From Pseudomonas brassicacearum (GTDB lineage: Bacteria > Pseudomonadota > Gammaproteobacteria > Pseudomonadales > Pseudomonadaceae), in contig NZ_MOBK01000006.1 in assembly GCF_003732265.1 (NCBI RefSeq), positions 1,298,247-1,362,246 of the forward strand: a DNA stretch of 64,000 nucleotides, given 5' to 3'. The position numbers were made by a program, and so were the translations under genes. Below the pieces are notes generated by a model that was not told the DNA's origin, ran no database searches, and was given only the letters and a program-made list of their open reading frames with translations. Position 1 is the stretch's first letter, and each line of letters begins with the position of its first letter. This document shows positions 21,224 through 29,746 of this stretch, in pieces.

Positions 21224-22184
21224 GGGCGGGCCTCCTGGCATTCCAATGACACAGGCTGAGAACGAGCGCGGCCCCGGCCAGGTGCAGACGCACCCAGTGC
21301 AGGCCCCAGAGTTGCAGGGTCAGGCCGATGTCGCGGTGTTTGCGGCTCTGGCGCACGCTCAAGATCAGCGCCGGCATCGTGGTGATGGCCAACATGACCG
21401 CCGCGTGATGCGGAAAGCCGTCGCACAAGGCAGAGATCGCCAGCAAATCGAGAAACCAGGCCCCCAGCGACAGCAACGGAAAACGCAGCAGCCGCAGGCT
21501 CGCGCCATGGGTGCGGAGCAATTGCACGTGGCTGCTCTGGCGCCACATTTCCTTGCCCATCCATTCGCGCCAGTTCATTTCGTAACCCCAATGCAGGGCC
21601 ACGCATTCATTGACCGCGAGGATCCGCGCGCCGGCCTCGTGCAAGCGCAGGGTGAAATCCTTGTCCTCGCCGGTGCGCAGGCTTTCGCTGAAGCCATCGA
21701 CCTTGTCGAACCAGCTGCGACGCATCAACAGGTTGGAGCTGGGCAGCCAATCCACCTTGCGCAGGCTCTGCGTCGCAGGGCGCAATGTGCGACGTTGCCA
21801 GGCCGTGGCGTACCACGGGGCTTCGGCCGGGGTGTGCAAGTCCAGGCCGAACACATCGGCCTGCCCCTTGCTTTCCAGAGCGACCAGTTTGGTCAGCCAG
21901 TCTTCGGGCATTTCGACGTCGGCGTCGATGAACGCCAGCCATTCACCGGTGGCGATGGCGACTCCACGATTGCGCAGGGCGCCGATCAGAATTCCTGGCT
22001 GCATCAGCACCTGCGCACCGAACTGCCGGGCAATCTGTGGGCCTTCATCCTGCGAGCCGTTGTCGACCACGATCAGCTCGCAATCGAGGCCGGCCGCGTG
22101 GGCGGCTTTTTGCGCTGCGAGCAAGGTGCGGGCGATGTGGCGCGCTTCGTTGTACATCGGAATCACAATGCTGATTCGGCTCAT
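21216..22184 (-). CDS. Glycosyltransferase family 2
   Basis: A 322-aa GT-A glycosyltransferase: ISIVIPMYNEARHI at the N terminus, VVDNGSQDEG, FIDADVE (DXD) at about residue 87, and EDKDFTLRLHEAG as the acceptor/base region. A hydrophobic C-terminal stretch suggests membrane association. The start overlaps the polymerase stop (ATGA), consistent with one polycistronic message. Confidence 0.85.
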   Translation of the reverse strand: MSRISIVIPMYNEARHIARTLLAAQKAAHAAGLDCELIVVDNGSQDEGPQIARQFGAQVLMQPGILIGALRNRGVAIATGEWLAFIDADVEMPEDWLTKLVALESKGQADVFGLDLHTPAEAPWYATAWQRRTLRPATQSLRKVDWLPSSNLLMRRSWFDKVDGFSESLRTGEDKDFTLRLHEAGARILAVNECVALHWGYEMNWREWMGKEMWRQSSHVQLLRTHGASLRLLRFPLLSLGAWFLDLLAISALCDGFPHHAAVMLAITTMPALILSVRQSRKHRDIGLTLQLWGLHWVRLHLAGAALVLSLCHWNARRPARG

Positions 22185-23548
22185 GCCTTGGCCTCCCGTG
22201 GCGGGCTTTCTTCGGCTTTCAAACGCAGTACGCTGGTCAGGGCGAGCATGATCCAGACGTACTTCTGATTCGGCGCACTGAGGAACATCAGGAACAGGGT
22301 CAACGACAGAAAGCTCATCGCCAGGTGCGTCATCAAGTCCGCTTGCTCGCGGTTGGCTCGCTGCATCCAGATGCGTCGGGCGCGGATCAGGTTGTACAGG
22401 CCGAGGCCGAGCATGCCGACGAACAGCAGGCCGGCGGGAATCCCCAGTTCACTGAAAATTTCCAGGTAGGTGTTGTGGGCGCGACGGTACAGGTCGCCGA
22501 TTTTGCGGTTGGCCGAAAACGCCTTGGCGTAACCGGTGGTGGCGTAGTGCAGCGGGAAGGTGCCGGGGCCGGAGCCGAGCAGCGGGTTCTCGCGGATCAT
22601 CGCGCTGCCGACCACGATGTACGAGGCGCGGCGACCGAGGGATTCGTCCTGACTCTTGGCCCCCGCGCTCAAGATACTCAGGGACTGGATGCGGGCGACG
22701 TAACCGGCGGGCATCGCATAAATCGCCAGTGGAATCACGATCACTGCGCCGAGCATGGCAAACCCCAGGTGCCGCGGGCGGATACGCGTCAACTCGGCGC
22801 GGTAGTGCCAGGCGCCGATGATCAGGCTTAGAAACAACACCACCAGACCTGAGCGCGATTCGGTCTTGGTCATGCCGCCGAGCAACAGCAGGCAGCAACC
22901 GCCCCAGACCAGACGATGCAACAGGTTCGGGCTACGGATCACCAGCCACAGGCCGAGCGGCACAGCGAAGGCGATCAGCATGGCGAAGGCGTTCGGGTCT
23001 TCAAGCAACCCGGCGGCGCGCCCCTGGTCCTGATATTTGCTGGAGAACATCGCCAGCACGCAGGTCATGGTGACGCTGGCGGTGACCAGTTTGGCGAACA
23101 GGTCCAGGTTCAATTCGCGGCCAATCAGCAGGGTAATGACAAACAGGATCAGGCCGACACTCAACTCGCGCAGATGCCCCAACGACATGCCCAGGTCATC
23201 GGTATTGAGCAGGCTGAGCATGTACAGCACCAGAAACCAGATCAGGTAGCGCCAGGTATTGCTGCGCAGGCGTTCGGACGGAATCTGCCGCAGGGCCAGT
23301 TGCAGCATCAGGATCACCGCCAGCGACGCGCCGATGAATTTGGTGCCCGACAGCGAACTGTCCTTGAAGAACCCTTCGAACGGCACCAGCGCCGCGATGC
23401 CGAGCAGACCCCAGGTGGGTTTGCGGTACAGCACCGCGACACCGACCAGGCCCAGCACCGCCCCCGGCGCCAGAAAAGGATAAGGGCTGGCCAGCAAACC
23501 GAGGCAGACCAGGCCGAGCAGACTGACGATCGAGAGCGGAAAGATCAC
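22181..23548 (-). CDS. O-antigen ligase/polymerase family membrane protein (Wzy-like)
   Basis: A 455-aa protein with about 11 TM helices and the Wzy_C loop NPLLGSGPGTFPLHY followed by RRAHNTYLEIFSELGIPAG. This H-N-x-Y/F-L-x-x-x-x-E-x-G signature defines the O-antigen ligase/polymerase superfamily. In a cluster with Wzx, Wzz and Wza it should polymerise repeat units in the periplasm. GTG 23548, with GGAGG seven bases upstream and a GTGA overlap with the preceding stop, is the best start. Confidence 0.86.
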   Translation of the reverse strand: MIFPLSIVSLLGLVCLGLLASPYPFLAPGAVLGLVGVAVLYRKPTWGLLGIAALVPFEGFFKDSSLSGTKFIGASLAVILMLQLALRQIPSERLRSNTWRYLIWFLVLYMLSLLNTDDLGMSLGHLRELSVGLILFVITLLIGRELNLDLFAKLVTASVTMTCVLAMFSSKYQDQGRAAGLLEDPNAFAMLIAFAVPLGLWLVIRSPNLLHRLVWGGCCLLLLGGMTKTESRSGLVVLFLSLIIGAWHYRAELTRIRPRHLGFAMLGAVIVIPLAIYAMPAGYVARIQSLSILSAGAKSQDESLGRRASYIVVGSAMIRENPLLGSGPGTFPLHYATTGYAKAFSANRKIGDLYRRAHNTYLEIFSELGIPAGLLFVGMLGLGLYNLIRARRIWMQRANREQADLMTHLAMSFLSLTLFLMFLSAPNQKYVWIMLALTSVLRLKAEESPPREAKA

Positions 23549-24651
23549 GCGCGTGCCTCCCGTGCAGTACGGATATAAAGCTGCGACCAGCGTTCGGCCA
23601 GGGCCTTGAGGTCGTAGCGATCCAGTTGGGTACGTTTTGCGTTGTCGATCAATTGCGCAGCCAGTGCCGGTTCCGTCAGCAAGGTGTCGATCTGGCGGGC
23701 GAGGGCGGCGCTGTCGGCGGGGGTTGCCAGCAATCCGTTGTGCCGGTCTTGCATTACATCGGGAATGCCGCCGACGCCGAACGCCACCACCGGCACCCCG
23801 GCCTGCATCGCTTCGAGCAGAATCATCGGCGTGCCTTCGGTGCGCGAGCTGATCACCAGCGCATCGAGTTGGCGCCACCACCGCCCCATGTCGGTCTGAT
23901 AACCCGGCAAGGTGATGCGGGTTTGCAAACCGGCGGCGTTGATCCGTGCCAGCAGCATTTCCCGTTCCGGGCCGTCGCCGAGCATCACGGCGTCCAGTTG
24001 CGGGTGTTGCTGGCACAACGGGATCAGCGCATCGAGAAACAGGTCCGGACCTTTTTCACTGCTCAGGCGCCCGACGTAACCGGCCAGCCAACGCTGACGA
24101 TCAACGTTGGGTGACAGCAGCGTGGCAGCGGCGGGCAAACCATTGGGAATCACCTGCAGTTTTTCCGCCCGCACACTGGCCTGACGGCACAGCGTGGCGA
24201 TGCTTTCGGCGACGCAGACCACGCGATTCACCGAAGCCGTGCGGCACAGTTGCAGGCTCAGCCAGGTGTAAAACTTCTGCTTGCGACTGCGCGGGGTGAA
24301 CCCGTGCTGGGTAATCACCAGCGGCAAGCGCAACAACGTCGCGCCGACCCAGCCAAACAACAGGCCCTTGAAATTATGCGTGTTGATCAGCGGCTGTTCT
24401 GCCCGGCGTTGACGCAAATGCGCGAGCAATTCCCCCAGCCCCGCGCAGCCACGGCAATCCACCCCGGCCTCACGAAAGCGTGCGATCAGTTCTGGCGGCG
24501 CATCGAGAAACAGCACCTGGTGCTGCCCCGGCGTCGCCAGACAATGGTCGAGCAGCATCCGCTCAGCCCCATAGAACCCACCGCTGCTGAGCAAATGAAT
24601 GATCGGCAGGGCGGTGGCAGGGTTGAGCGGCGCGTTCAATTGCGCACCCAA
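23545..24651 (-). CDS. Glycosyltransferase family 4 (GT-B)
   Basis: A 368-aa GT-B enzyme. The N-terminal acceptor domain starts with IIHLLSSGGFYGAERML, and the C-terminal nucleotide-sugar domain has GYVGRLSSEKGPDLFLDAL, VMLGDGPEREML and the retaining E-x7-E motif region SRTEGTPMILLEAMQAGVPVVA. It overlaps the end of the chain-length gene by 16 bp. The sugar donor is unknown. Confidence 0.86.
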   Translation of the reverse strand: MGAQLNAPLNPATALPIIHLLSSGGFYGAERMLLDHCLATPGQHQVLFLDAPPELIARFREAGVDCRGCAGLGELLAHLRQRRAEQPLINTHNFKGLLFGWVGATLLRLPLVITQHGFTPRSRKQKFYTWLSLQLCRTASVNRVVCVAESIATLCRQASVRAEKLQVIPNGLPAAATLLSPNVDRQRWLAGYVGRLSSEKGPDLFLDALIPLCQQHPQLDAVMLGDGPEREMLLARINAAGLQTRITLPGYQTDMGRWWRQLDALVISSRTEGTPMILLEAMQAGVPVVAFGVGGIPDVMQDRHNGLLATPADSAALARQIDTLLTEPALAAQLIDNAKRTQLDRYDLKALAERWSQLYIRTAREARA

Positions 24652-26228
24652 TGCACGAGGCTTGGCACGGACCAGTTCTTGTGCGGATTGATCGGCTCGA
24701 CGTTTTGATCGTTGATCACCAACAGCACCGGCAAGCCCAGTTCGTGGGTGATTTGCGCAGGCGCCTTGAAGCGGTGATCGAAGAACTCACGCACGTAGAC
24801 CAGGGCAATCGCCAGCAGCAGACCGGTGAACAAGCCGAACGGGATGATCAGGAACGGCTTGGGAAACGCCGCTTCGGTCGGTTCGTACGGTGGGCTCAGG
24901 ACACGGGCGTTGGACAGGTCGTTGTCCAGCGAACGGGCGGTGCTGCTTTCGGCAAAGCGCTGGGCGTAGGTCGAGAACGCTGCGTGCAAGGCATCGATCT
25001 CGGTGTCCATCTGCCGCAGTTTGCTCTGGGTTTCCTGCAACTGGTGGATGCGGTTCTTGAACTCGGCAATGCGCGCGGTCTTCTGGTCGATCACCGAGCT
25101 GACAATTGCCAGGTCGTTGGTGCGTTCCTGAATCCGGTTGCTCACCACTTTCAAAAACTGCTGACGGGTGCGAGTGATCTGCTCGCGGGTCAGCAACATC
25201 GGTTCGCTGCTCGGCTGGAAGATGGCCAGGTCGTTCATGTAGCGGCTGACCTGATTGGTCAGGGCCTCACCCATCTGTTTGATCTCACGATCTTCAAACG
25301 CGACGTTGTCCACGGTGGTGGTGAAGGTGTAGGGGAAGGTGTAGTCGTTGAGCTTGTTATTGCTGGCGGCGGCCAGGCTGGTTTTCAGGTAGTCGAGCCA
25401 GCGTTGGCTTTGCAGGCGGCGGTCCTGATACAGGTTGAGCGCTTGCTCCTCGGTGTTGATCGCGTTGAGGCGGAAGGTGATTTCTTCCTTCGGATCGGAC
25501 GAACCGACGCCTTCGAGCAACGCCAGCCGGGTGCCTTCCAGGCCATCAAGGCGCACCTGATACTGGTGCTTCTTGGTTTCGTAGAAGGTTTGTGGCAGGT
25601 CGATCGATTGCAGTTCCTGACGGCTGGCCAGGTAGTTTTGCAGCAAGGCCGCGACAAACTGCGTGCCTTGATGCGGATCACCGAAGCTATAGATGATCGA
25701 GATCACGTTGGAGCCTGGCAGGGTTTCAATCTTCAGCTTGTCGATGGCTTCCTGGGTCAACGTATCCAGCGTGGTGTCGCGCACCGGATCGGTTTCCATG
25801 CCCAACGCGGTTTTCACCGGGTTGATCACGTACTCACGCAGCGGCGAGGTGATGAAGCGTTTGATCGGTTGCAGCACCAGTGTGTTGAACACGCCGGGGG
25901 CAGGAGTGTACTCGCCCTTGTCGCGCAACTCGCTGATGGTCTGCCGGATCAGGGCCGGGGAGCGCAGGATATTGCTCTCGGTTTCCATGTCGGCCAGCGA
26001 TGGCGGAATGAAGGTGGCGTTGTCCACGGTCAGTGACGTGGTGGCGTCACCCTGGGAGAGTTTTTTCGACTGCACGATGACTTGCGCGGTGATGTCGAAG
26101 CTCTGTTTGAGCATCAGCGGCAAGACCAGGGCGATCACTGCAAAGACCAGGAATACCCGCTTCACCAACTGCTTGTTGGCGAAGAAGATCCTGAAGAACT
26201 CATGCAGGTAGTTTTCCTTTGGATTCAT
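24636..26228 (-). CDS. Chain-length determinant (Wzz/GumC-like polysaccharide co-polymerase)
   Basis: A 530-aa inner-membrane protein. TM1 is at about residues 21-41, a long periplasmic region has coiled-coil segments (about 170-420), a Pro-rich motif PPYEPTEAAFPKP follows, and then TM2 at about 453-473. There is no cytoplasmic kinase domain; the ATPase is separate at 27297. The length and a split kinase fit the GumC/PCP-2 type that works with Wza. The start is 17 bp after the Wza-like stop. Confidence 0.83.
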   Translation of the reverse strand: MNPKENYLHEFFRIFFANKQLVKRVFLVFAVIALVLPLMLKQSFDITAQVIVQSKKLSQGDATTSLTVDNATFIPPSLADMETESNILRSPALIRQTISELRDKGEYTPAPGVFNTLVLQPIKRFITSPLREYVINPVKTALGMETDPVRDTTLDTLTQEAIDKLKIETLPGSNVISIIYSFGDPHQGTQFVAALLQNYLASRQELQSIDLPQTFYETKKHQYQVRLDGLEGTRLALLEGVGSSDPKEEITFRLNAINTEEQALNLYQDRRLQSQRWLDYLKTSLAAASNNKLNDYTFPYTFTTTVDNVAFEDREIKQMGEALTNQVSRYMNDLAIFQPSSEPMLLTREQITRTRQQFLKVVSNRIQERTNDLAIVSSVIDQKTARIAEFKNRIHQLQETQSKLRQMDTEIDALHAAFSTYAQRFAESSTARSLDNDLSNARVLSPPYEPTEAAFPKPFLIIPFGLFTGLLLAIALVYVREFFDHRFKAPAQITHELGLPVLLVINDQNVEPINPHKNWSVPSLVHWVRN

Positions 26229-26245
26229 GTCGGGTCACCTGAGAG

Positions 26246-27274
26246 TCAGTTGTTGTTATTGCTGTCTTTGTCGTCGACGCGGTAGCCGAAGCTGAAGCCC
26301 ACACCCTGGAACAACACGACATCAGCGAGTTGCCGCGCAAGCTCACCGGCGCTGGCCAGTTTGGTCTTGGGCACGAAGAGCATGTCGTCCGGTTGCAGGT
26401 AGGCGATTTGTGAAGCATCGCCGGCCAGGGCTTTTTCCACGTCGTAATGCACGGCCTTAACCTGATTGCCGTTGCGGCGCATGATCACCACCGAATCGAG
26501 CCGCGCCTTGGCATTGCTGCCGCGCGCCAGGGTCAGCGCTTCAAGCACCGAAACCGGCCGGCGGATCGGGTAGGAACCCGGTTGGCCGACTTCACCCAGC
26601 ACATAGATTTCGTTGCCGGCGGTGGACTTGAGCAGCACGTCGACGGTCATCCGTCCCGGCAGATCGGCGTAGCGTTTGTTGAGGAAGGTCTCCAGTTGAT
26701 TGACGGTCATGCCTTGCAGTGGCACGGCGCCGATTTCCGGGAAGCTCGCATAACCGTCGGTGCCCACGGTGATCTCCCGGCTCATGCCGGTAGCGGGGTG
26801 GTTCAGGGCACTTTTAAGGTTGGATTCGTTGCTCAGCGGGCTGATGACTTGCACGGTCAGCTGATTGCGGTTGGGCTGGAACAGCTGTTTGCGTTGATAG
26901 ACCCGCTGGATTTCCTCACGCGCCTGTTCGCTGGACATCCCGGCGATCTTCACTGAGGTGTTGGCGCCTGGCAGTTCGATGGTGCCGTCAGGCAGCACCA
27001 GTTGATTGCCGTTGAGCTGGCTGGCGGCAGTGAAGTTCAGGCCGATCTGGTCACCGGACTGGATGCGGTAGGCGTCCGAGCCGCTGGTGCTGATGTGGAA
27101 GATCACGTCCAGCACATCTTGTGGCCGCAAGGTCTGTTCGACCTTGGGCATGTCGGTGGCCTGGGCGTTGGCCGGCGAGGCCGTGAGGATCTGCACCGGC
27201 ATTTGGGTTTCGGTCGAATTGCTGGAGCAACCTGCAAGCGGCAGCAACAGCAGGACAAGCATTCTGGCGTTCAT
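26246..27274 (-). CDS. Outer-membrane polysaccharide export lipoprotein (Wza/GumB-like)
   Basis: A 342-aa lipoprotein with the lipobox LAGC at residues 13-16. It has a Poly_export domain (LRPQDVLDVIFHIS, VLPDGTIELPG) and SLBB beta-grasp repeats (VGTDGYASFPEIGAVPLQGMT, YVLGEVGQPGSYPI). It forms the outer-membrane export channel that docks on the Wzz-like co-polymerase encoded next. A glycine/asparagine-rich end (DKDSNNNN) is unusual but short. Confidence 0.87.
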   Translation of the reverse strand: MNARMLVLLLLPLAGCSSNSTETQMPVQILTASPANAQATDMPKVEQTLRPQDVLDVIFHISTSGSDAYRIQSGDQIGLNFTAASQLNGNQLVLPDGTIELPGANTSVKIAGMSSEQAREEIQRVYQRKQLFQPNRNQLTVQVISPLSNESNLKSALNHPATGMSREITVGTDGYASFPEIGAVPLQGMTVNQLETFLNKRYADLPGRMTVDVLLKSTAGNEIYVLGEVGQPGSYPIRRPVSVLEALTLARGSNAKARLDSVVIMRRNGNQVKAVHYDVEKALAGDASQIAYLQPDDMLFVPKTKLASAGELARQLADVVLFQGVGFSFGYRVDDKDSNNNN

Positions 27275-27296
27275 GGCGTCATCCTTTTCTGGTTGC

Positions 27297-27944
27297 TTAC
27301 AGGTTTTTGTACAGCCATTTCGGCATGTAGTACTTGCGACGGTTGAACACGCTGCCGACCATTTTTGCGCCGGCCTGAGTCAGGCGCTGGACCGCGGCTT
27401 GCGCCACTTCCCAGCGGGTGTCTTCCGCGCGAACGACCATGATCACGCCGTCCACCTGCGTGCTGATGACCAGGGTGTCGGCGGCGGAATACACCGCGTC
27501 GCCGTCGATCACCACAAAGCGATACTGGCTGCCGAGCTGATCGAGCAACGGGCTCATGCTTTCGGCGGTCAGGTGTTCATTGCCGCGGGCATAACGGCCG
27601 TTGGGCAAAATGTCGAAGGGCAGGCTGGCGACGTTCACCACACAGTCCTGCAGCATCGGTGGGCTCTGGTTGTTGAACATCAAGTCGCGAAAGCCGCGCT
27701 CCTTGGTCAACCCCAATTGTTGCGTGAGGTTGTTCGAGGACTGGCTGGCGTCGACCAGCAACACTTGGCCGCTGCTCATCTGGGCCAGTTGACTGGCCAG
27801 TGCCAGCGCGCTGGTGGTGGTGCCCGCGCCGGGGTTGGCGGCGGTCAGCAGTAGGATCCGCAGATCTTGATCCAGCACGGTCGAAGTCAGGTTGGACTCG
27901 CTCGGGTTGGCGATGCTCAGGCTTTTGTTTGATGAACCGTCCAT
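27297..27944 (-). CDS. BY-kinase/ParA-like ATPase with a degenerate Walker A
   Basis: A 215-aa cytoplasmic protein of the CpsD/CapB tyrosine-kinase fold: ILLLTAANPGAGTTTSALAL (Walker A region), VLLVDASQSS (A'), and FVVIDGDAV (Walker B). The usual G-x-G-K-S/T-T is GAGTTT, so the phosphate-binding lysine is replaced by threonine. The C terminus ends RRKYYMPKWLYKNL, a small tyrosine cluster like autophosphorylation tails. It should partner the Wzz-like protein. Whether it still hydrolyses ATP is doubtful from the sequence. Confidence 0.75.
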   Translation of the reverse strand: MDGSSNKSLSIANPSESNLTSTVLDQDLRILLLTAANPGAGTTTSALALASQLAQMSSGQVLLVDASQSSNNLTQQLGLTKERGFRDLMFNNQSPPMLQDCVVNVASLPFDILPNGRYARGNEHLTAESMSPLLDQLGSQYRFVVIDGDAVYSAADTLVISTQVDGVIMVVRAEDTRWEVAQAAVQRLTQAGAKMVGSVFNRRKYYMPKWLYKNL

Positions 27945-28691
27945 TTAACTCGCTCCGTGGCCGCTGAATACTTTGAAGGGGGTTTTCAACAGGATCTTCA
28001 GATCAAGCAAAAGGCTCTGCTCGGCGATATAGCTGAGATCCAACTCAACGCGCTGGTCGAAGTCGATATTGCTGCGCCCGGAGATCTGCCACAGGCCGGT
28101 CATGCCGGGGTAGATGCTCAGGCGTGCAAGGTGGTTATCCTTGTAGCGGTAGGCGTTGAACGAAGTCGGCCGGGGACCCACCAGGCGCATGTCGCCGGTC
28201 ACTACATTGATCAGGTTCGGCAGCTCATCGAGGCTGCTGCGCCGCAGGAAGCCACCGATGCCGGTGATGCGCGGGTCCTTGTCGATCTTGAAGTCGATGG
28301 CGTCGGCGCCGTGTTTGTTCAGGTGTCGCAGGGACTCCTTGAGCTCCTCGGCGTTGGCCACCATGGTGCGGAATTTGTACATGCCGAATGCGCGACCGCG
28401 GTAGCCGGTGCGTTTCTGCACGAACATCACCGGTCCCGGGCTGCTGAACTTGATCGCCAGCGCCAGGCCCAGCAGTACCGGCGAAATCAACATCAGGATC
28501 ATCAACGCACCGAGGCAGGCGACCACCCGGTTGGTGCGTGACAACGTCCAGGGTCGACCGCCGTCACGGCCGGTGATCCAGCCACGCCCCTGCATGTGAA
28601 TCGCCGCATCCATGCGAATCCGGTGCTCGGGATCGAGGCGTTTGTCCCGGCGCAATTGATTGAGGGGCACACCTTTTTCATGTCCAGTCAT
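27945..28691 (-). CDS. Priming sugar transferase (polyprenyl-P hexose-1-P transferase)
   Basis: A 248-aa bacterial sugar transferase. A TM helix at about residues 55-82 is followed by the catalytic PssA/WcaJ-type domain: KRTGYRGRAFGMYKFRTM, DPRITGIGGFLRRSSLDELP, NVVTGDMRLVGPRP, and PGMTGLWQISGRS. It transfers the first sugar phosphate to undecaprenyl phosphate and so starts each repeat unit. The N-terminal part is short compared with five-TM WcaJ. Its stop abuts the next start (TAAATG). Confidence 0.88.
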   Translation of the reverse strand: MTGHEKGVPLNQLRRDKRLDPEHRIRMDAAIHMQGRGWITGRDGGRPWTLSRTNRVVACLGALMILMLISPVLLGLALAIKFSSPGPVMFVQKRTGYRGRAFGMYKFRTMVANAEELKESLRHLNKHGADAIDFKIDKDPRITGIGGFLRRSSLDELPNLINVVTGDMRLVGPRPTSFNAYRYKDNHLARLSIYPGMTGLWQISGRSNIDFDQRVELDLSYIAEQSLLLDLKILLKTPFKVFSGHGAS

Positions 28692-29746
28692 AGAGTCCTC
28701 CGCTGAAGTTCAGCCGCGAGCGGCGCGTGGGCGATAGGCAGTTGGTAGTAATCGCGGAACCAGGCGATGAAACGCCCGAGTCCTTCATCCAGCTCGATAC
28801 AAGGCTGAAATCCGGTAGCCCGCGCCAGGTCACTGGCGTCGGCGCAGGTGTTGAGGACGTCGCCCGGCTGCAGCGGCAGCAACTCGACGATGGCCTGTTG
28901 TCCAAGGTGTTTTTCCAGCAGCGCCAGGTAGTCCTTGAGTTCCACCGGGTGCTGGCCGCCAATGTTGTAGATGCGCCACGGCGCCATGCTGCTGGCCGGG
29001 TCCGGTTGCTCGCGGTCCCATTCGGCGTTGGCTTGTGGTGGGCGCTCGATCAGGCGGGCGATGCTTTCGATGATGTCGTCGATGTAGGTGAAGTCGCGCT
29101 GATGCTGGCCGTAGTTGAACAGCTTCAGCGGATGGCCTTCGGCGATGGCGCGGGCAAACTGGATCGGCGACATGTCGGGCCGGCCCCAAGGCCCGTACAC
29201 CGTAAAAAACCGCAGGCCGGTGCAGGCAATGCCAAACAGGTGGCTGTAGCTGTGGGCCATCAGTTCATTGGCTTTCTTGGTCGCGGCATACAGCGACAGC
29301 GGGTGATTGACGCCGTCCTGCACCGAATACGGCGTGTGCTGGTTGGCGCCGTACACCGAACTGGACGAGGCATAGATCAGGTGTTGAACCGGGTGCCGAC
29401 GGCAGCTTTCGAGAATGTTGAGGAAACCACTCAAGTTGCTGTCGAGGTAGGCCCGGGGATTCTCCAGTGAGTAACGCACCCCGGCCTGGGCGGCGAGGTG
29501 GATCACAACTTCGGGTTTTTCACGGGCAAACAGGGCTTCGATGGCCGACGTATCGGCCAGGTCAACCGTTGAGAGCTGGAAAGGGCCGACCTGCTCCTGC
29601 ACCCAATCCACGCGATCGCGCTTGAGTTGCGGGTCGTAGTAATCGTTGAAATTATCGAGGCCGAACACCTGGTGCCCGTCGCGCAGCAGCCGCAACACAC
29701 AATGGGCACCAATAAAACCGGCCGCTCCGGTGACGAGTATCTTCAT
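28688..29746 (-). CDS. NAD-dependent sugar epimerase, UDP-glucuronate 4-epimerase-like
   Basis: A 352-aa short-chain dehydrogenase/reductase: the Rossmann motif VTGAAGFIGAHC at residues 5-16, SSSSVYG, and the catalytic YAATKKANE (Y-x3-K). The overall length and the block LDNFNDYYDPQLKRDRV match UDP-glucuronate/galacturonate 4-epimerases. With the Ugd gene directly upstream (ATGA overlap), it probably converts UDP-GlcA to UDP-GalA as a precursor for the polymer. Confidence 0.84.
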   Translation of the reverse strand: MKILVTGAAGFIGAHCVLRLLRDGHQVFGLDNFNDYYDPQLKRDRVDWVQEQVGPFQLSTVDLADTSAIEALFAREKPEVVIHLAAQAGVRYSLENPRAYLDSNLSGFLNILESCRRHPVQHLIYASSSSVYGANQHTPYSVQDGVNHPLSLYAATKKANELMAHSYSHLFGIACTGLRFFTVYGPWGRPDMSPIQFARAIAEGHPLKLFNYGQHQRDFTYIDDIIESIARLIERPPQANAEWDREQPDPASSMAPWRIYNIGGQHPVELKDYLALLEKHLGQQAIVELLPLQPGDVLNTCADASDLARATGFQPCIELDEGLGRFIAWFRDYYQLPIAHAPLAAELQRRTL

